From the NCBI GenBank assembly GCA_955652705.1, contig CATPBK010000074.1, forward strand, positions 1 through 63,886: a stretch of DNA of 63,886 nucleotides, read 5' to 3'. Below the pieces are notes generated by a model. That model was not told the origin of the DNA and searched no databases. It saw only the letters and a program-made list of their open reading frames with translations. Below are positions 42,046 to 50,260 of the stretch, piece by piece; the first letter of the stretch is position 1; each line of letters starts with the position of its first letter. Source of the stretch: Candidatus Dormiibacterota bacterium. GTDB lineage: Bacteria > Chloroflexota > Dormibacteria > Dormibacterales > Dormibacteraceae. A program made the translations under genes and the position numbers.

Positions 42046-45000
42046 TCAGGCCGAGGCGGCCCGGCGCGCGGGCTGCCGGCGGACCTCCTCCAGGCTGACC
42101 GAGACCAGGCTCGAACGCCCGCTCTCGTCCAGGTGGATGCCGTAGAGCGACCCTGCGTGGGCCATGGTCACGTGGTTGTGCGTGATCACCAGGAGCTGGC
42201 GGGACTGGCCGAGGCGCTCCAGCAGCTGACCGTACCGTTCGACGTTGGCGTCGTCGAGGGCGGCGTCGACCTCGTCCAGGATGACGAACGGGCTGGGGTT
42301 GACCTCCTCCAGGCCGAGGACGAACGCGAGGGCTGTCATGGACCGCTCGCCGGAGCTCAGGAGGGTGATGTTCTGGAGCTTCTTACGCGGCGGCTGAACC
42401 AGGATCTCCACGCCACTCCGCGGACCGTCCGACCCCGGGCTGTGCGCGAGCGTGGCCTTGCCGCCGGCGGTGAGCTCGGCGAAGTATTCCTGGAAATTGG
42501 CCGCGACCGCGCCGAAGACCGCGTCGTAGCGGCTGTCCTCCTCCGCCCGGAGCCGGTCCACGAGCTCTTCCAGGTCCGCCCTGGCGGCGGTGATGTCGAC
42601 CAGCTGCTCGTCGATGACGCGGCAGCGCTCCTCGAGCTCCCTGTGCTCGCTCTCGGCGAGCGGGTTGGTGGGCCCGAGCTCTTCGAGACGGCGCTCGAGC
42701 GTGCGCATCTCGCGCTCGCGCGCCTTGCCGCCCGGGACCTCCTCTGGTGCCTGGCCAAGCGGCATCCGCCCCCGAATCTCCTCCATGCGCTCCGCCACCA
42801 GCTCGGCGTCGCGGCTGGACAGGGCCAGATTCCCCTCTAGCGTGCGGGCGCGGAGCCGGGCGTCGACCCGGGCCTCCTCGCAGGCGACCACCCGGCGCGC
42901 CACCTGAGCCAGCTCGGCTTCGTCGACCGGCGATTCCTGCTCGGCCTGGTCGAGTCGCAGGCGCGCCTGCGCCGCGACTTCTTCCCGGCCGGGCAGCTCG
43001 GCGTCGGCAGCCTTCAGGCCTGACCGGGCGGTCTCGATCTGGGCAGCCCGCCCAGCACGGCTCTGCTCGATGCGGGCGGCCTCCGGCCCGATGCCTTCCA
43101 GCTGCCTCTCCAGGTCGGCCAGGCGCTCCCGCCAGCGGAGCCGCTCCAGCTCCAGCCGGCGCTTCTCGGCGCCGTGTTCGGCCTGCCGGCGCTCCTGGTC
43201 GGCCAGGTGGCGAGCCAGCTCGTCGGCGACCCGGGCGGCCGTCCGGGCGTCCGCCTCCAGTTCGGCCGACCTGGTCTCGGCGGCGCGCTCCGCCTGGCGA
43301 GCGCCTTCTAGCTGCTCGGCGGTCTCATCCAGCCGGCCCCTGCCGCCGGCCGCCTCTCGCAAAGAGGCGACCTCGCTCTCAGCCTTCCGGGAGCGCTCGG
43401 CCAGGACTCCCGCGTCAGCCGCCAGGCGCGCGATCGCGGCCAGGCGCTCGGCCAGGTCGCGGTGGCGCGCCGCGAGATGAACCCGCCGGTCGGGCCCGGA
43501 TCGGTACACGCCGGGCGCCCGGTAGTCGCCGCCGGCTGTCACCCTCGGCTCTTCACCCCTCCCCACCACGACCGCTCCCAGGAGCCGCCGCGCGAGCCAA
43601 TCGTGGTCCGGGTCGCAGCCCACGTGCTCGTACAGGGAGCCCGGCCTCGGACCCGGCGCGGGTGCGGGCAGCAGGACCGTCTGCTGGGCATCAGCCCCGG
43701 CCAGCGCGGCCTCGGCCGCGGGCAGGTCGGGGGCCACCCAGCAGTCGACCAGGGGGCCGAGGGCGGCCGAGAGGGCGGCCTCGTAGCCGGGCTCGGGGCG
43801 GAGCAGGTCGCCGACCCGCAGCAGCCCCTTGCGAGGCGAAGGCCAGAGGATCTCGAGGCCCTGCTGCTCGGCCTTGATGCGGAGCACCTCGGCGGCCGCA
43901 TTGGCGGCCGCGGTGGCGGCGTCCGTGGCGGTCCGGGCCTCCTCCTGGGCGGCCTCGAGCCGGCTCTCAGCAGGCACGACCAGGGCCTGGAGCCGCGCCA
44001 AGCTCTCGTCCAGGAACTGCCGCCGACTGCGCGCCGAGGCCAAATCCGAGGCTGCCGCCGCCAGCGCCTGCCGCGCCTCGTCAGCCGCCGCCGCCGCCCG
44101 GCGAGCCTCGCCCGCCTCGACGGCATCCGGCAGGGGCGGATCGGCGGGCACGCCCGTCAGCGCGGTTTGCGCGGCCTTCTTGTCGCGCTCCAGCTGGGCG
44201 CGCAGCGCCTCCAGCGTCCCCTCCCGCACGTCGAGGTCGCGCAACTCGGCCTCGCCCGAAGCCAGGGCGCCGGCCAGGCTGCGCCGGCGTTCGGCCGCCA
44301 GCGCCAGGCTGTGCTCGGCGGCGGCGACCTCGAGACGGAGCGCTCCGATCGACCGCTGCCGGTTGAGCCGCCGGTCCTGCGCGCTTTCCATCTCCTGGCG
44401 CGCTGCCTGGAAGTCGGCCTCGGCGCGCGTCACCTCCGCGCTCGCCTCCGTCAGGCGGCGCTCCAGCGACTGCTGCTGCGTGTGGGCCCGGCGATGGGCG
44501 TCCCGAGCCTCGCGCCACTCCTCCCAGACGATGCTGCCCTTCAAAACCTCCAGCCGGACGTTCGCGGCGGCGGCTTCTCGGGCCGCCTCGGCCTGGGCTC
44601 GCACCTGTTCGCGGCGCGGCTCCAGCTCCAGGCGAACGTCCTCCAGGCGGAGCAGGTTCTGAGCCAGCTCGCTCATCCTGGCCGCCGCCTCGGCGCGTTG
44701 CGCTTTCACTCCCCGGACCTGGGCGGCCTCCTCGACGAGCTGCCGGCGCTGCTCGGGTGTGCAGGTCACGATCGCTTCGATGTCGCCCTGGTTCACTATC
44801 GCGTAGGAGTCGACGGTCAGGCCCGTCGAGGCCAGGATCTGCTGGAGATCGCGCCGCCGCACGCGGGAGGCGTTCAGGAAGTACTCGCTGTCACCCTTGC
44901 GATCGACCCGGCGACGGATCTCGACCTCCTCGAAGTCGACAGGCAGGCGCCCGTCCGAGTTGTCCAGTCGGAGGGACACTTCGGCGAACCCCGCCCGGGG

Positions 45001-45216
45001 CGTGCGCTCCCCGCCGGCGTAGATGACCTCCTCCATCCGCTTGCCACGAAGGTCTTTGGCCTGTGTCTCGCCGAGGGCCCACTTGAAAGCGTCGACGATG
45101 TTGCTCTTGCCGGAGCCGTTCGGCCCCACGATGGCGACGACACCGCCGTCGAACCTGATCTCGGTCCGGCGGGCGAACGTCTTGAAGCCGTTGAGGATGA
45201 TCGCGCGCAGATGCAC
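42046..45216 (-). CDS. smc: Chromosome segregation protein SMC
   Basis: A condensin ATPase that organises chromosomes. At 1056 residues it is somewhat shorter than the common 1150-1190. Walker A GPNGSGKSNI is at residues 31-40. Long coiled-coil arms rich in Ala, Arg and Glu flank a hinge near residues 460-600. The C-terminal head has LLSSGERSMTALAFVLGLE and VILDEVDAALDDANV. GTG at 45216 has no ribosome-binding site; a TAAACT box lies 13 bases upstream, after a strong hairpin. ScpA and ScpB are not in the window. Confidence 0.95.
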   Translation of the reverse strand: MHLRAIILNGFKTFARRTEIRFDGGVVAIVGPNGSGKSNIVDAFKWALGETQAKDLRGKRMEEVIYAGGERTPRAGFAEVSLRLDNSDGRLPVDFEEVEIRRRVDRKGDSEYFLNASRVRRRDLQQILASTGLTVDSYAIVNQGDIEAIVTCTPEQRRQLVEEAAQVRGVKAQRAEAAARMSELAQNLLRLEDVRLELEPRREQVRAQAEAAREAAAANVRLEVLKGSIVWEEWREARDAHRRAHTQQQSLERRLTEASAEVTRAEADFQAARQEMESAQDRRLNRQRSIGALRLEVAAAEHSLALAAERRRSLAGALASGEAELRDLDVREGTLEALRAQLERDKKAAQTALTGVPADPPLPDAVEAGEARRAAAAADEARQALAAAASDLASARSRRQFLDESLARLQALVVPAESRLEAAQEEARTATDAATAAANAAAEVLRIKAEQQGLEILWPSPRKGLLRVGDLLRPEPGYEAALSAALGPLVDCWVAPDLPAAEAALAGADAQQTVLLPAPAPGPRPGSLYEHVGCDPDHDWLARRLLGAVVVGRGEEPRVTAGGDYRAPGVYRSGPDRRVHLAARHRDLAERLAAIARLAADAGVLAERSRKAESEVASLREAAGGRGRLDETAEQLEGARQAERAAETRSAELEADARTAARVADELARHLADQERRQAEHGAEKRRLELERLRWRERLADLERQLEGIGPEAARIEQSRAGRAAQIETARSGLKAADAELPGREEVAAQARLRLDQAEQESPVDEAELAQVARRVVACEEARVDARLRARTLEGNLALSSRDAELVAERMEEIRGRMPLGQAPEEVPGGKAREREMRTLERRLEELGPTNPLAESEHRELEERCRVIDEQLVDITAARADLEELVDRLRAEEDSRYDAVFGAVAANFQEYFAELTAGGKATLAHSPGSDGPRSGVEILVQPPRKKLQNITLLSSGERSMTALAFVLGLEEVNPSPFVILDEVDAALDDANVERYGQLLERLGQSRQLLVITHNHVTMAHAGSLYGIHLDESGRSSLVSVSLEEVRRQPARRAASA

Positions 45217-45244
45217 GGCTTAGAGCGGGAGTTTACAAGATGTT

Positions 45245-45271
45245 GTGGGCCCTGGCCAGCCCAGGGCCCAC
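45245..45271 (-). terminator. Strong hairpin between the 66-residue ORF and smc
   Basis: A perfect 11-bp stem (45245-45255 with 45261-45271) around the loop CCAGC. No U-run follows on either strand. Its place after the small ORF and before the smc promoter suggests a terminator or processing site. Confidence 0.55.
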
Positions 45272-45310
45272 CGCTAGCAGTTGCTTACCTGGAGTTGCCT
45301 GCTCGGCAGA

Positions 45311-45511
45311 CTAGGTCGGCTTGTTCGGAGGGACCGGGGCCGGGTTCGGTTCCGAGACCTCGGGCTGCTTGTCGCCGTCCTGGGTCTTCTCCGCGTTCTT
45401 CTCCGCGTCGATCAGGTGGCCTTCGCCGAAGTCCCGTTCCTTGACCTCCTGGATCTTGCGGCGGACCTCCTCGAGCTCCTTCTCCTGCTGATCCGGTTCC
45501 TGCTTATCCAT
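45311..45511 (-). CDS. Small charged protein of unknown function
   Basis: A 66-residue highly hydrophilic protein, Glu/Lys/Gln-rich in the first half (likely helical) and Pro/Asn-rich at the end (PNPAPVPPNKP). I do not recognise a family. ATG at 45511 with TAAGAT nine bases upstream on the minus strand, and a strong hairpin behind the stop, make an isolated transcription unit plausible. It lies between rnc and smc. Confidence 0.5.
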   Translation of the reverse strand: MDKQEPDQQEKELEEVRRKIQEVKERDFGEGHLIDAEKNAEKTQDGDKQPEVSEPNPAPVPPNKPT

Positions 45512-45549
45512 TATCAGATAATCTTACACCATTCCTGCGAACATTTTGG

Positions 45550-46257
45550 CTAGAGCTGGCCGAGCTGGGTCAACGCGTCCTTCGCCGACTCCTGCTCGGC
45601 CGCCTGCTTGGTGGTTCCGTGGCCTGTGCCGAGTGGCTCGACGCCGGCATAGACGACCGCCAGGTACTCGCGCCGATGACCCGGGCCCTGGCTGGCCACG
45701 ATGTCGTAGTAGGGGGTCTGCCCGAACCGCTCCTGGACGACCTGCTGCAGCCGGCCCTTGAAGTTCTCGTCCTGCACAGGTTGGGAGAGCGCGCGGAACC
45801 GGCCCAGGTAGAAGTGGTAAGCCGCGTCGTAGCCGGCGTCCAGGAAGATGGCGCCGAGGGTCGCCTCGAAGGCATTGGCCAGGAGCGACTTCTGCCCTCT
45901 CCCGCCAGTTCTGGCCACGCCCTTTCCGAGGTAGAGGTAGCTGCCGAGGTCGAGCTCGCCGGCCAGCGTGGCGAGGGTGTTGGTGTTGACCATGGCCGAC
46001 CTCGTCTGGGTCAGCTCGCCCTCCTTGGCGGCGGGGCGGATCTTGTAGAGATATTCGGCGGTGATCAGCTGGAGGACGGCGTCGCCGAGGTACTCGAGCC
46101 GTTCGTTGTCGCGACGGCCGAGCGACGGATATTCGTTGGCGAACGAGCTATGGGTGAGCGCCTCCTCCAGGAGGCTCGGGTCCCGAAAGGCGATCCCGAT
46201 CTTCTGCTGGAGCTCGGCCAGCCCGTTGACCGGGGTCGGGACCGCCCTTGCCGTCAG
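45550..46257 (-). CDS. rnc: Ribonuclease III, probable CTG start
   Basis: A double-strand RNase for rRNA and mRNA processing, 235 residues from the proposed start, the normal size. The catalytic signature [13 protein letters not shown] and [10 protein letters not shown] lie in the N-terminal part, and the dsRNA-binding domain ([18 protein letters not shown]) at the end. The first usual start codon in frame is the ATG at 45993, which would remove the signature. CTG at 46257 overlaps the acpP stop as CTGA and has AGGAG eight bases upstream, so I infer CTG initiation coupled to acpP. Confidence 0.9.
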   Translation of the reverse strand: MTARAVPTPVNGLAELQQKIGIAFRDPSLLEEALTHSSFANEYPSLGRRDNERLEYLGDAVLQLITAEYLYKIRPAAKEGELTQTRSAMVNTNTLATLAGELDLGSYLYLGKGVARTGGRGQKSLLANAFEATLGAIFLDAGYDAAYHFYLGRFRALSQPVQDENFKGRLQQVVQERFGQTPYYDIVASQGPGHRREYLAVVYAGVEPLGTGHGTTKQAAEQESAKDALTQLGQL

Positions 46258-46499
46258 CTAGAGCGCTCCTGGATGTACTCCCAGGCCTGGCCGACGGTGG
46301 TGATCTTCTCGGCGTCCTCGTCCGGGATCTCGAGTCCCGTGTTCTCTTCGAAGGCGTAGATCAGCTCGACCAGGTCGAGCGAGTCCGCGTTCAGGTCTTC
46401 CTGGAATGAGGCGTCCATGGTGACCTGCTCGGGCTCACAACCAAGTCGCTCAACGATGATGTTCTTGAAGTCGTCGAAGCTGATCTTCTGGCTTTCCAA
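46254..46499 (-). CDS. acpP: Acyl carrier protein
   Basis: Carries fatty-acyl chains on phosphopantetheine, 81 residues. The attachment serine is S40 in [11 protein letters not shown]. The start is TTG at 46499, seven bases after GGAGG; an in-frame TTG two codons earlier is less well placed. The longer open frame upstream overlaps fabD and is not real. It sits between fabD and rnc as in many bacteria. Confidence 0.94.
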   Translation of the reverse strand: MESQKISFDDFKNIIVERLGCEPEQVTMDASFQEDLNADSLDLVELIYAFEENTGLEIPDEDAEKITTVGQAWEYIQERSS

Positions 46500-46531
46500 G
46501 CTCAACCCTCCAGATGCCTTGAGTCGCCGAT

Positions 46532-47455
46532 TTACTGTACCAGCCCGGCGAATTCGTCGACCGCTGCGGGGGTGCCTACTGAGTGTGCCCGCGCAGACGG
46601 CGCCAGCTCCTTCAGCAGACCACCCAGCGCGCGCTTGGGCCCCAGCTCCACGAAGTCGGTGACTCCGGCCGCGACGAGCGTGCTGACGCAGGCGCTCCAG
46701 CGCACCGGCGACTTCAGCTGGCGCTCCAGGACGCCCGGGAAGTCGCCGTCCGGTGGATACGCCGCGCCGGTCAGGTTGGCCATCACCGGGATCTCCGGGT
46801 CCTGCCACCGAAGGCGCTCCAGCAATCGGCGCAGGCGGGCCGCGGCGGGGGCCATGTAGGGCGTGTGGAAGGCGGCGCTGACGCTGAGCGGAACGATTCG
46901 CTTGGCACCCGCCGCCTTCAGTGCCTCAGCGGCCTGTTCGAGGGCGGCGATGCCGCCGCCGATGACCGTCTGTGTGCGGGTGTTGTAGTTGCAGGCGTAG
47001 ACGTCCTCGATCGGCTCGATCGCCCGCTCCACGTCCTCTGCCAGGAGGCCCAAGACCGCGGCCATCGAGGTCTCGCCCGCGGGCACCGCCTCGGCCATCG
47101 CCCGGCCCCGCTCGAACACCGCGTGAAGGACCTCTTCGGTCCCGATCGCGCGACCCGCCGCCAGGGCCGTGTACTCGCCGAGCGAGTGGCCGGCCGCGGC
47201 GGCCGGCCGCAAATCGTGGCGGTGCCGCAGCAGGAGCGTGAGCGCGATGCCTACGAAGCAGAGCGCGGGCTGGGCATTCTCGGTCAGCCGGAGCTCCTCC
47301 TCGCCGGCGTCGGAGAGCAGGCGCCGGAGGCGCTTCGCTTCGGGCAGCTGATCGCAAAGCTTGGCGACTTCCGCGATCTCGAGCAGTTCCCTTCCCATCC
47401 CGGCCTGCTGCGACCCCTGGCCCGGGTAGAGGAAGGCCAGCTTGCGCTTCGCTAT
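46532..47455 (-). CDS. fabD: Malonyl-CoA:ACP transacylase, start unclear (ATA or CTG)
   Basis: Loads malonyl groups onto ACP. The nucleophile serine is S91 in GHSLGEY and the catalytic histidine is in AAFHTPYM. The conserved start [11 protein letters not shown] comes only a few residues after the rpmF stop, yet the frame has no ATG, GTG or TTG there. ATA at 47455 overlaps that stop as ATAG and gives 307 residues, the family length; CTG five codons later is the other option. GTG at 47533 lies inside rpmF in another frame and would add unrelated residues. Co-transcribed with rpmF and acpP. Confidence 0.88.
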   Translation of the reverse strand: MAKRKLAFLYPGQGSQQAGMGRELLEIAEVAKLCDQLPEAKRLRRLLSDAGEEELRLTENAQPALCFVGIALTLLLRHRHDLRPAAAAGHSLGEYTALAAGRAIGTEEVLHAVFERGRAMAEAVPAGETSMAAVLGLLAEDVERAIEPIEDVYACNYNTRTQTVIGGGIAALEQAAEALKAAGAKRIVPLSVSAAFHTPYMAPAAARLRRLLERLRWQDPEIPVMANLTGAAYPPDGDFPGVLERQLKSPVRWSACVSTLVAAGVTDFVELGPKRALGGLLKELAPSARAHSVGTPAAVDEFAGLVQ

Positions 47456-47628
47456 GCGGTCTTGATCACCTCGCGGCCCTTGTAGTGGCCGCAGTTGGGG
47501 CAGATGGCGTGGCTCATCCGAGGCCGCTTGCACTGCGGGCAGGGCTCCAGCTTGGGAAGCAAGAGCGCCAGGTGCGAGCGGCGTCGCCCTTTTCTAGATT
47601 TCGACAGCTTTACCTTCGGAAGGCCCAT
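47452..47628 (-). CDS. rpmF: 50S ribosomal protein L32
   Basis: A 58-residue L32. The N-terminal GLPKVKLSKSRKGRRRSH is typical of the family's basic start. Two zinc-type pairs CPQC and CPNC follow, and it ends [13 protein letters not shown] at 47628; TATACT on the minus strand lies 12 bases upstream, so the leader is very short. The rpmF-fabD-acpP order links ribosome and lipid genes, as in many bacteria. Confidence 0.93.
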   Translation of the reverse strand: MGLPKVKLSKSRKGRRRSHLALLLPKLEPCPQCKRPRMSHAICPNCGHYKGREVIKTA

Positions 47629-47640
47629 GACCGAAGGCTG

Positions 47641-47646
47641 AGTATA
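47641..47646 (-). promoter_or_regulatory. -10 box of rpmF
   Basis: TATACT on the minus strand, 12 bases before the rpmF ATG. No clear -35. The predicted leader is only about five or six bases. Confidence 0.5.
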
Positions 47647-47654
47647 CCGAGGCT

Positions 47655-48191
47655 TCAGGCCCGGCCGGCTTCGGCCTCCTCGTCGGCCTCGTCCTGGTCC
47701 TGGTCGTGGTCGGTGGCGCCAACCCGGGCCGGCTGGGGCGCCGCGTCACCACTGGACTGCAGCGCTTCCACTCCCCGCTTCACCGTCACCAGAGTCCGGT
47801 TCAGCTGCGCCTCCAGGTTCTGCAGCTGCTCGAGCGCATAGTTCTCGGCCTCTCGCACGATCTGATCGGCGCGGTTCTGGGCGTCGCGCACCATCTGCAT
47901 CGCCTGGCGTTCGGCGCGCCTCTGCACCTCTTGCTCGGAGACTATCGACTCCGCCTTCTCGTTGGCCCGCGCGACGATGCGGCCGGATTCCGAGTGCGCC
48001 TCGGCGATCAGACGCTGCTGCTCCGATACCGTCCAGTTGGCCTGCTTGATCTCCTCCGGCAGGTTGAAACGGAGCTGGTCGACGATGTCCATCACGTCGT
48101 CCTCGTTGACGGTGACGCTGGCCGTGAAGGGCACGCGGCGCGCGTGGTGGACCATGTACTCGAGGCGATCGAGCAGCTCGTCGACCTTCAT
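47655..48191 (-). CDS. DivIVA-like coiled-coil protein
   Basis: A 178-residue protein with a short N-terminal domain (MKVDELLDRLEYMVHHARRVPFT, shortened: 1-22) and a long amphipathic helix region rich in Ala, Glu, Gln and Arg. The tail is acidic (DHDQDQDEADEE). Proteins of this make-up beside coaD in actinobacteria and Chloroflexi are annotated as DivIVA/septum-related or ATP-synthase-b-like; the role is not settled. ATG overlaps the coaD stop by four bases. Confidence 0.65.
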   Translation of the reverse strand: MKVDELLDRLEYMVHHARRVPFTASVTVNEDDVMDIVDQLRFNLPEEIKQANWTVSEQQRLIAEAHSESGRIVARANEKAESIVSEQEVQRRAERQAMQMVRDAQNRADQIVREAENYALEQLQNLEAQLNRTLVTVKRGVEALQSSGDAAPQPARVGATDHDQDQDEADEEAEAGRA

Positions 48192-48664
48192 TGGAACTTC
48201 TCCTTCAAGCGCCGGGCGACGGCGGGTGGGACGAAATCGCTGACGTCGCGGCCGTGGCTGGCAATGTCCTTGATCACGCTGGAGCTGACGAAGATGTGGG
48301 CGAAGCTCGACATCAGGAAGATCGTCTGCACGTCGGGTGCCAGCTTACGGTTCATGAGCGCGAGTTGGAGCTCCGCGTCGAAGTCCGAGTAGGAGCGGAG
48401 GCCGCGCACCAGCGTGCCGGCGCCGATCTTTCGCGCGTAATCCACCGTCAGGCCCTGGAAGGAGCCGATCTCCACGTTGGGCCGGTCGGCCAGCACGTCC
48501 TTGATCATGGCGATCCGCTCCTCGGTGCTGAAGAGCGCGGTCTTGGCCGGGTTGTTCAGGACTCCGACGCAGACCTTGTCGAAGATCAGCAGCGCGCGGT
48601 CGAGGACATCCAGGTGGCCGTTCGTGAAGGGGTCGAAAGTGGCCGGGTAGAGCGCGGCTTTCAA
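48188..48664 (-). CDS. coaD: Phosphopantetheine adenylyltransferase
   Basis: The fourth step of coenzyme A synthesis, 158 residues. ATP-binding motif TFDPFTNGHLDVL near the N-terminus, RGLRSYSDFDAELQ in the middle and the late ISS-type motif as VSSSVIKDIA. The TTG start overlaps the rsmD stop as TTGA. The rsmD-coaD pairing is widely conserved. Confidence 0.95.
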   Translation of the reverse strand: MKAALYPATFDPFTNGHLDVLDRALLIFDKVCVGVLNNPAKTALFSTEERIAMIKDVLADRPNVEIGSFQGLTVDYARKIGAGTLVRGLRSYSDFDAELQLALMNRKLAPDVQTIFLMSSFAHIFVSSSVIKDIASHGRDVSDFVPPAVARRLKEKFQ

Positions 48665-49215
48665 CTTTGAGGCAACCCCATTGGGCGGAGGATGCTCAGC
48701 CTGGTGTCGCCGTACGAGCGCTCCCGCGCCACCCGCATGCGATTCAAGCCAGGCAGAGGATCGCGTGCCGCGTGCTCAACCACGACCACGCCTCGCGCCT
48801 GCGCGTCGAGCAGATGAAGGGCGCTCTCCAGCAAAGGCTCGCCGTACGGCGGGTCGAGGAGCACCAGCGAGGCGGCGCTGACCTCCGCCGAGTGCGATTC
48901 CAGCCAGCGGACGGCATCAGCCTGGACGACCCGGGCCCGGTCCGCGCAGCCTAGCGCTTCCAAGTTCTGCCGCAGGATTGTAATGGAGCTCCTCTCGCTC
49001 TCCACGAACGTGGCCCGAGCCGCGCCTCGCGAGAGCGCCTCGATCCCGAGCGCGCCGGAGCCCGCGAAGAGGTCGAGGACGGTGGCACCGGCCACCTCGG
49101 AGGCGAGGACGTTGAAGATCGCCTCTTTGATCACACCCTGCGTGGGCCGGATGCCGCGGGGCGCCTTGAGGCGGCGGCCCGCCAGCTCGCCGCCGTGGAC
49201 CCGGAGCTTGCCCAA
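48661..49215 (-). CDS. rsmD: 16S rRNA (guanine-966-N2)-methyltransferase
   Basis: Modifies G966 of 16S rRNA, 184 residues. Motif I is VLDLFAGSGALGIEALSRGA and the catalytic motif LLDPPYGEP. The N-terminal part GGELAGRRLKAPRGIRPT is typical. The TTG start follows selD by four bases. Confidence 0.94.
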   Translation of the reverse strand: MGKLRVHGGELAGRRLKAPRGIRPTQGVIKEAIFNVLASEVAGATVLDLFAGSGALGIEALSRGAARATFVESERSSITILRQNLEALGCADRARVVQADAVRWLESHSAEVSAASLVLLDPPYGEPLLESALHLLDAQARGVVVVEHAARDPLPGLNRMRVARERSYGDTRLSILRPMGLPQS

Positions 49216-49219
49216 GCCT

Positions 49220-50233
49220 TCAGGGACGGACCCGAATCCGCCCGCCGTCGGTCACGCTGCCGATCCAGGCCGCGTGCCGACAGCGGCGCTCGAACGCGGC
49301 GGAGCGCTCGGGGGGCACCGCGACCAAGAGGCCGCCGCTGGTCTGGGCATCACAGAGGATCAGCTGGTCGAGCTCCCCCACCTCCCAGTCCACCAGTCCC
49401 GCCGCGGCCGCGTGGTTGCGGCGCGAGCCGCTCGGGAAGAGGTCCTGGGCGGCCAGGTCACGAACGCCGTCCAGGAGCGGCACCCGGCTCAGCTCGATCT
49501 CGGCCCCGACCCGGAAGTTGGCGAGGTGCCCGATCAAACCGTAGCCGGTCACGTCCGTGGCGGCGTGCGCTCCCGCCTCCCGCATCGCGACTGACGCTTC
49601 CCGGTTGAGCCGCGTCATGAGCACGATGGCTTGCGCCTCCAGCTCGGGCGGGCAGAGACCGCGCTTGATCGCGGTCGCCACCAGGCCGCTGCCGAGCGCC
49701 TTGGTGAGGTAGAGGCGGTCACCCGGCTGCCCCCCCTCGTTGCGGATCACCTCGCCCGGCCGCACCTCCCCCGTGACCGCGTAGCCGAACTTGGGCTCGC
49801 TGTCGTCGACGGAGTGGCCGCCCACTACCGGCACGCCCGCCTCCGCCAGCTTGCCGGCGCCGCCGGCGACGATCTTCTCCAGAAGTCCAGCGCCGAGCTT
49901 GTCGCGCGGGAAGGCGAGGATGCTGAGCGCAAAAAGCGGGGTCGCGCCCATCGCATAGACGTCGCTCAGGGCGTTGGCAGCGGCGATGGCGCCGAACGCC
50001 TCCGGGTCGTCCACGATGGGCGTGAAGAAGTCGACCGTGGCGACCAGCGCCCGGTCCACGTCGATCTGGAACACCGCGGCATCGTCCCGGCGGTCGGTTC
50101 CCACCAGGACCCGCGGGTCGGTCAGCGGCGGAAGCGCTTCAAGGACCTGCCCAAGCTCCACCGGGCTGAGCTTGCAGGCTCAACCGGCCCCGTGGCTGTA
50201 CTCGGTCAGGCGAAGCTGTCCCAACTGCTCCAT
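49220..50233 (-). CDS. selD: Selenide, water dikinase, a selenocysteine protein
   Basis: Makes selenophosphate for selenocysteine and selenouridine. The full gene starts at ATG 50233 (TAGGAT box seven bases upstream) and contains an in-frame TGA at 50182-50180. Around it the protein reads YSHGAGUACKLSP, so U18 replaces the active-site cysteine, with C20 and K21 conserved. A SECIS-like hairpin follows directly. The total is 337 residues, family length. Read as Cys-type, the gene would appear truncated at GTG 50161. selA, selB and selC must lie elsewhere. Confidence 0.93.
50147..50182 (-). promoter_or_regulatory. Selenocysteine TGA codon and bacterial SECIS hairpin of selD
   Basis: After the TGA (50182-50180) the mRNA can fold CTGC-AAGCTC with GAGCTT-GGGCAG (50177-50147), with a two-G bulge, around the apical loop AGCCCGGTG. 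Distance from the TGA and a G-U in the loop fit bacterial SECIS elements recognised by SelB. Confidence 0.75.
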
Positions 50234-50260
50234 GCGCGTGATCCTATCCGCGGGGCGCCT

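Noticed and set aside
43462-45444. A 660-codon plus-strand open frame opposite smc
   Set aside because: A shadow of GC-rich coding sequence. The smc strand has all Walker and signature motifs, and the plus-strand product has none.
49220-50161. selD as a short gene starting at GTG 50161
   Set aside because: It would lack the catalytic N-terminus. The upstream frame is conserved across a single TGA in the exact selenocysteine position.
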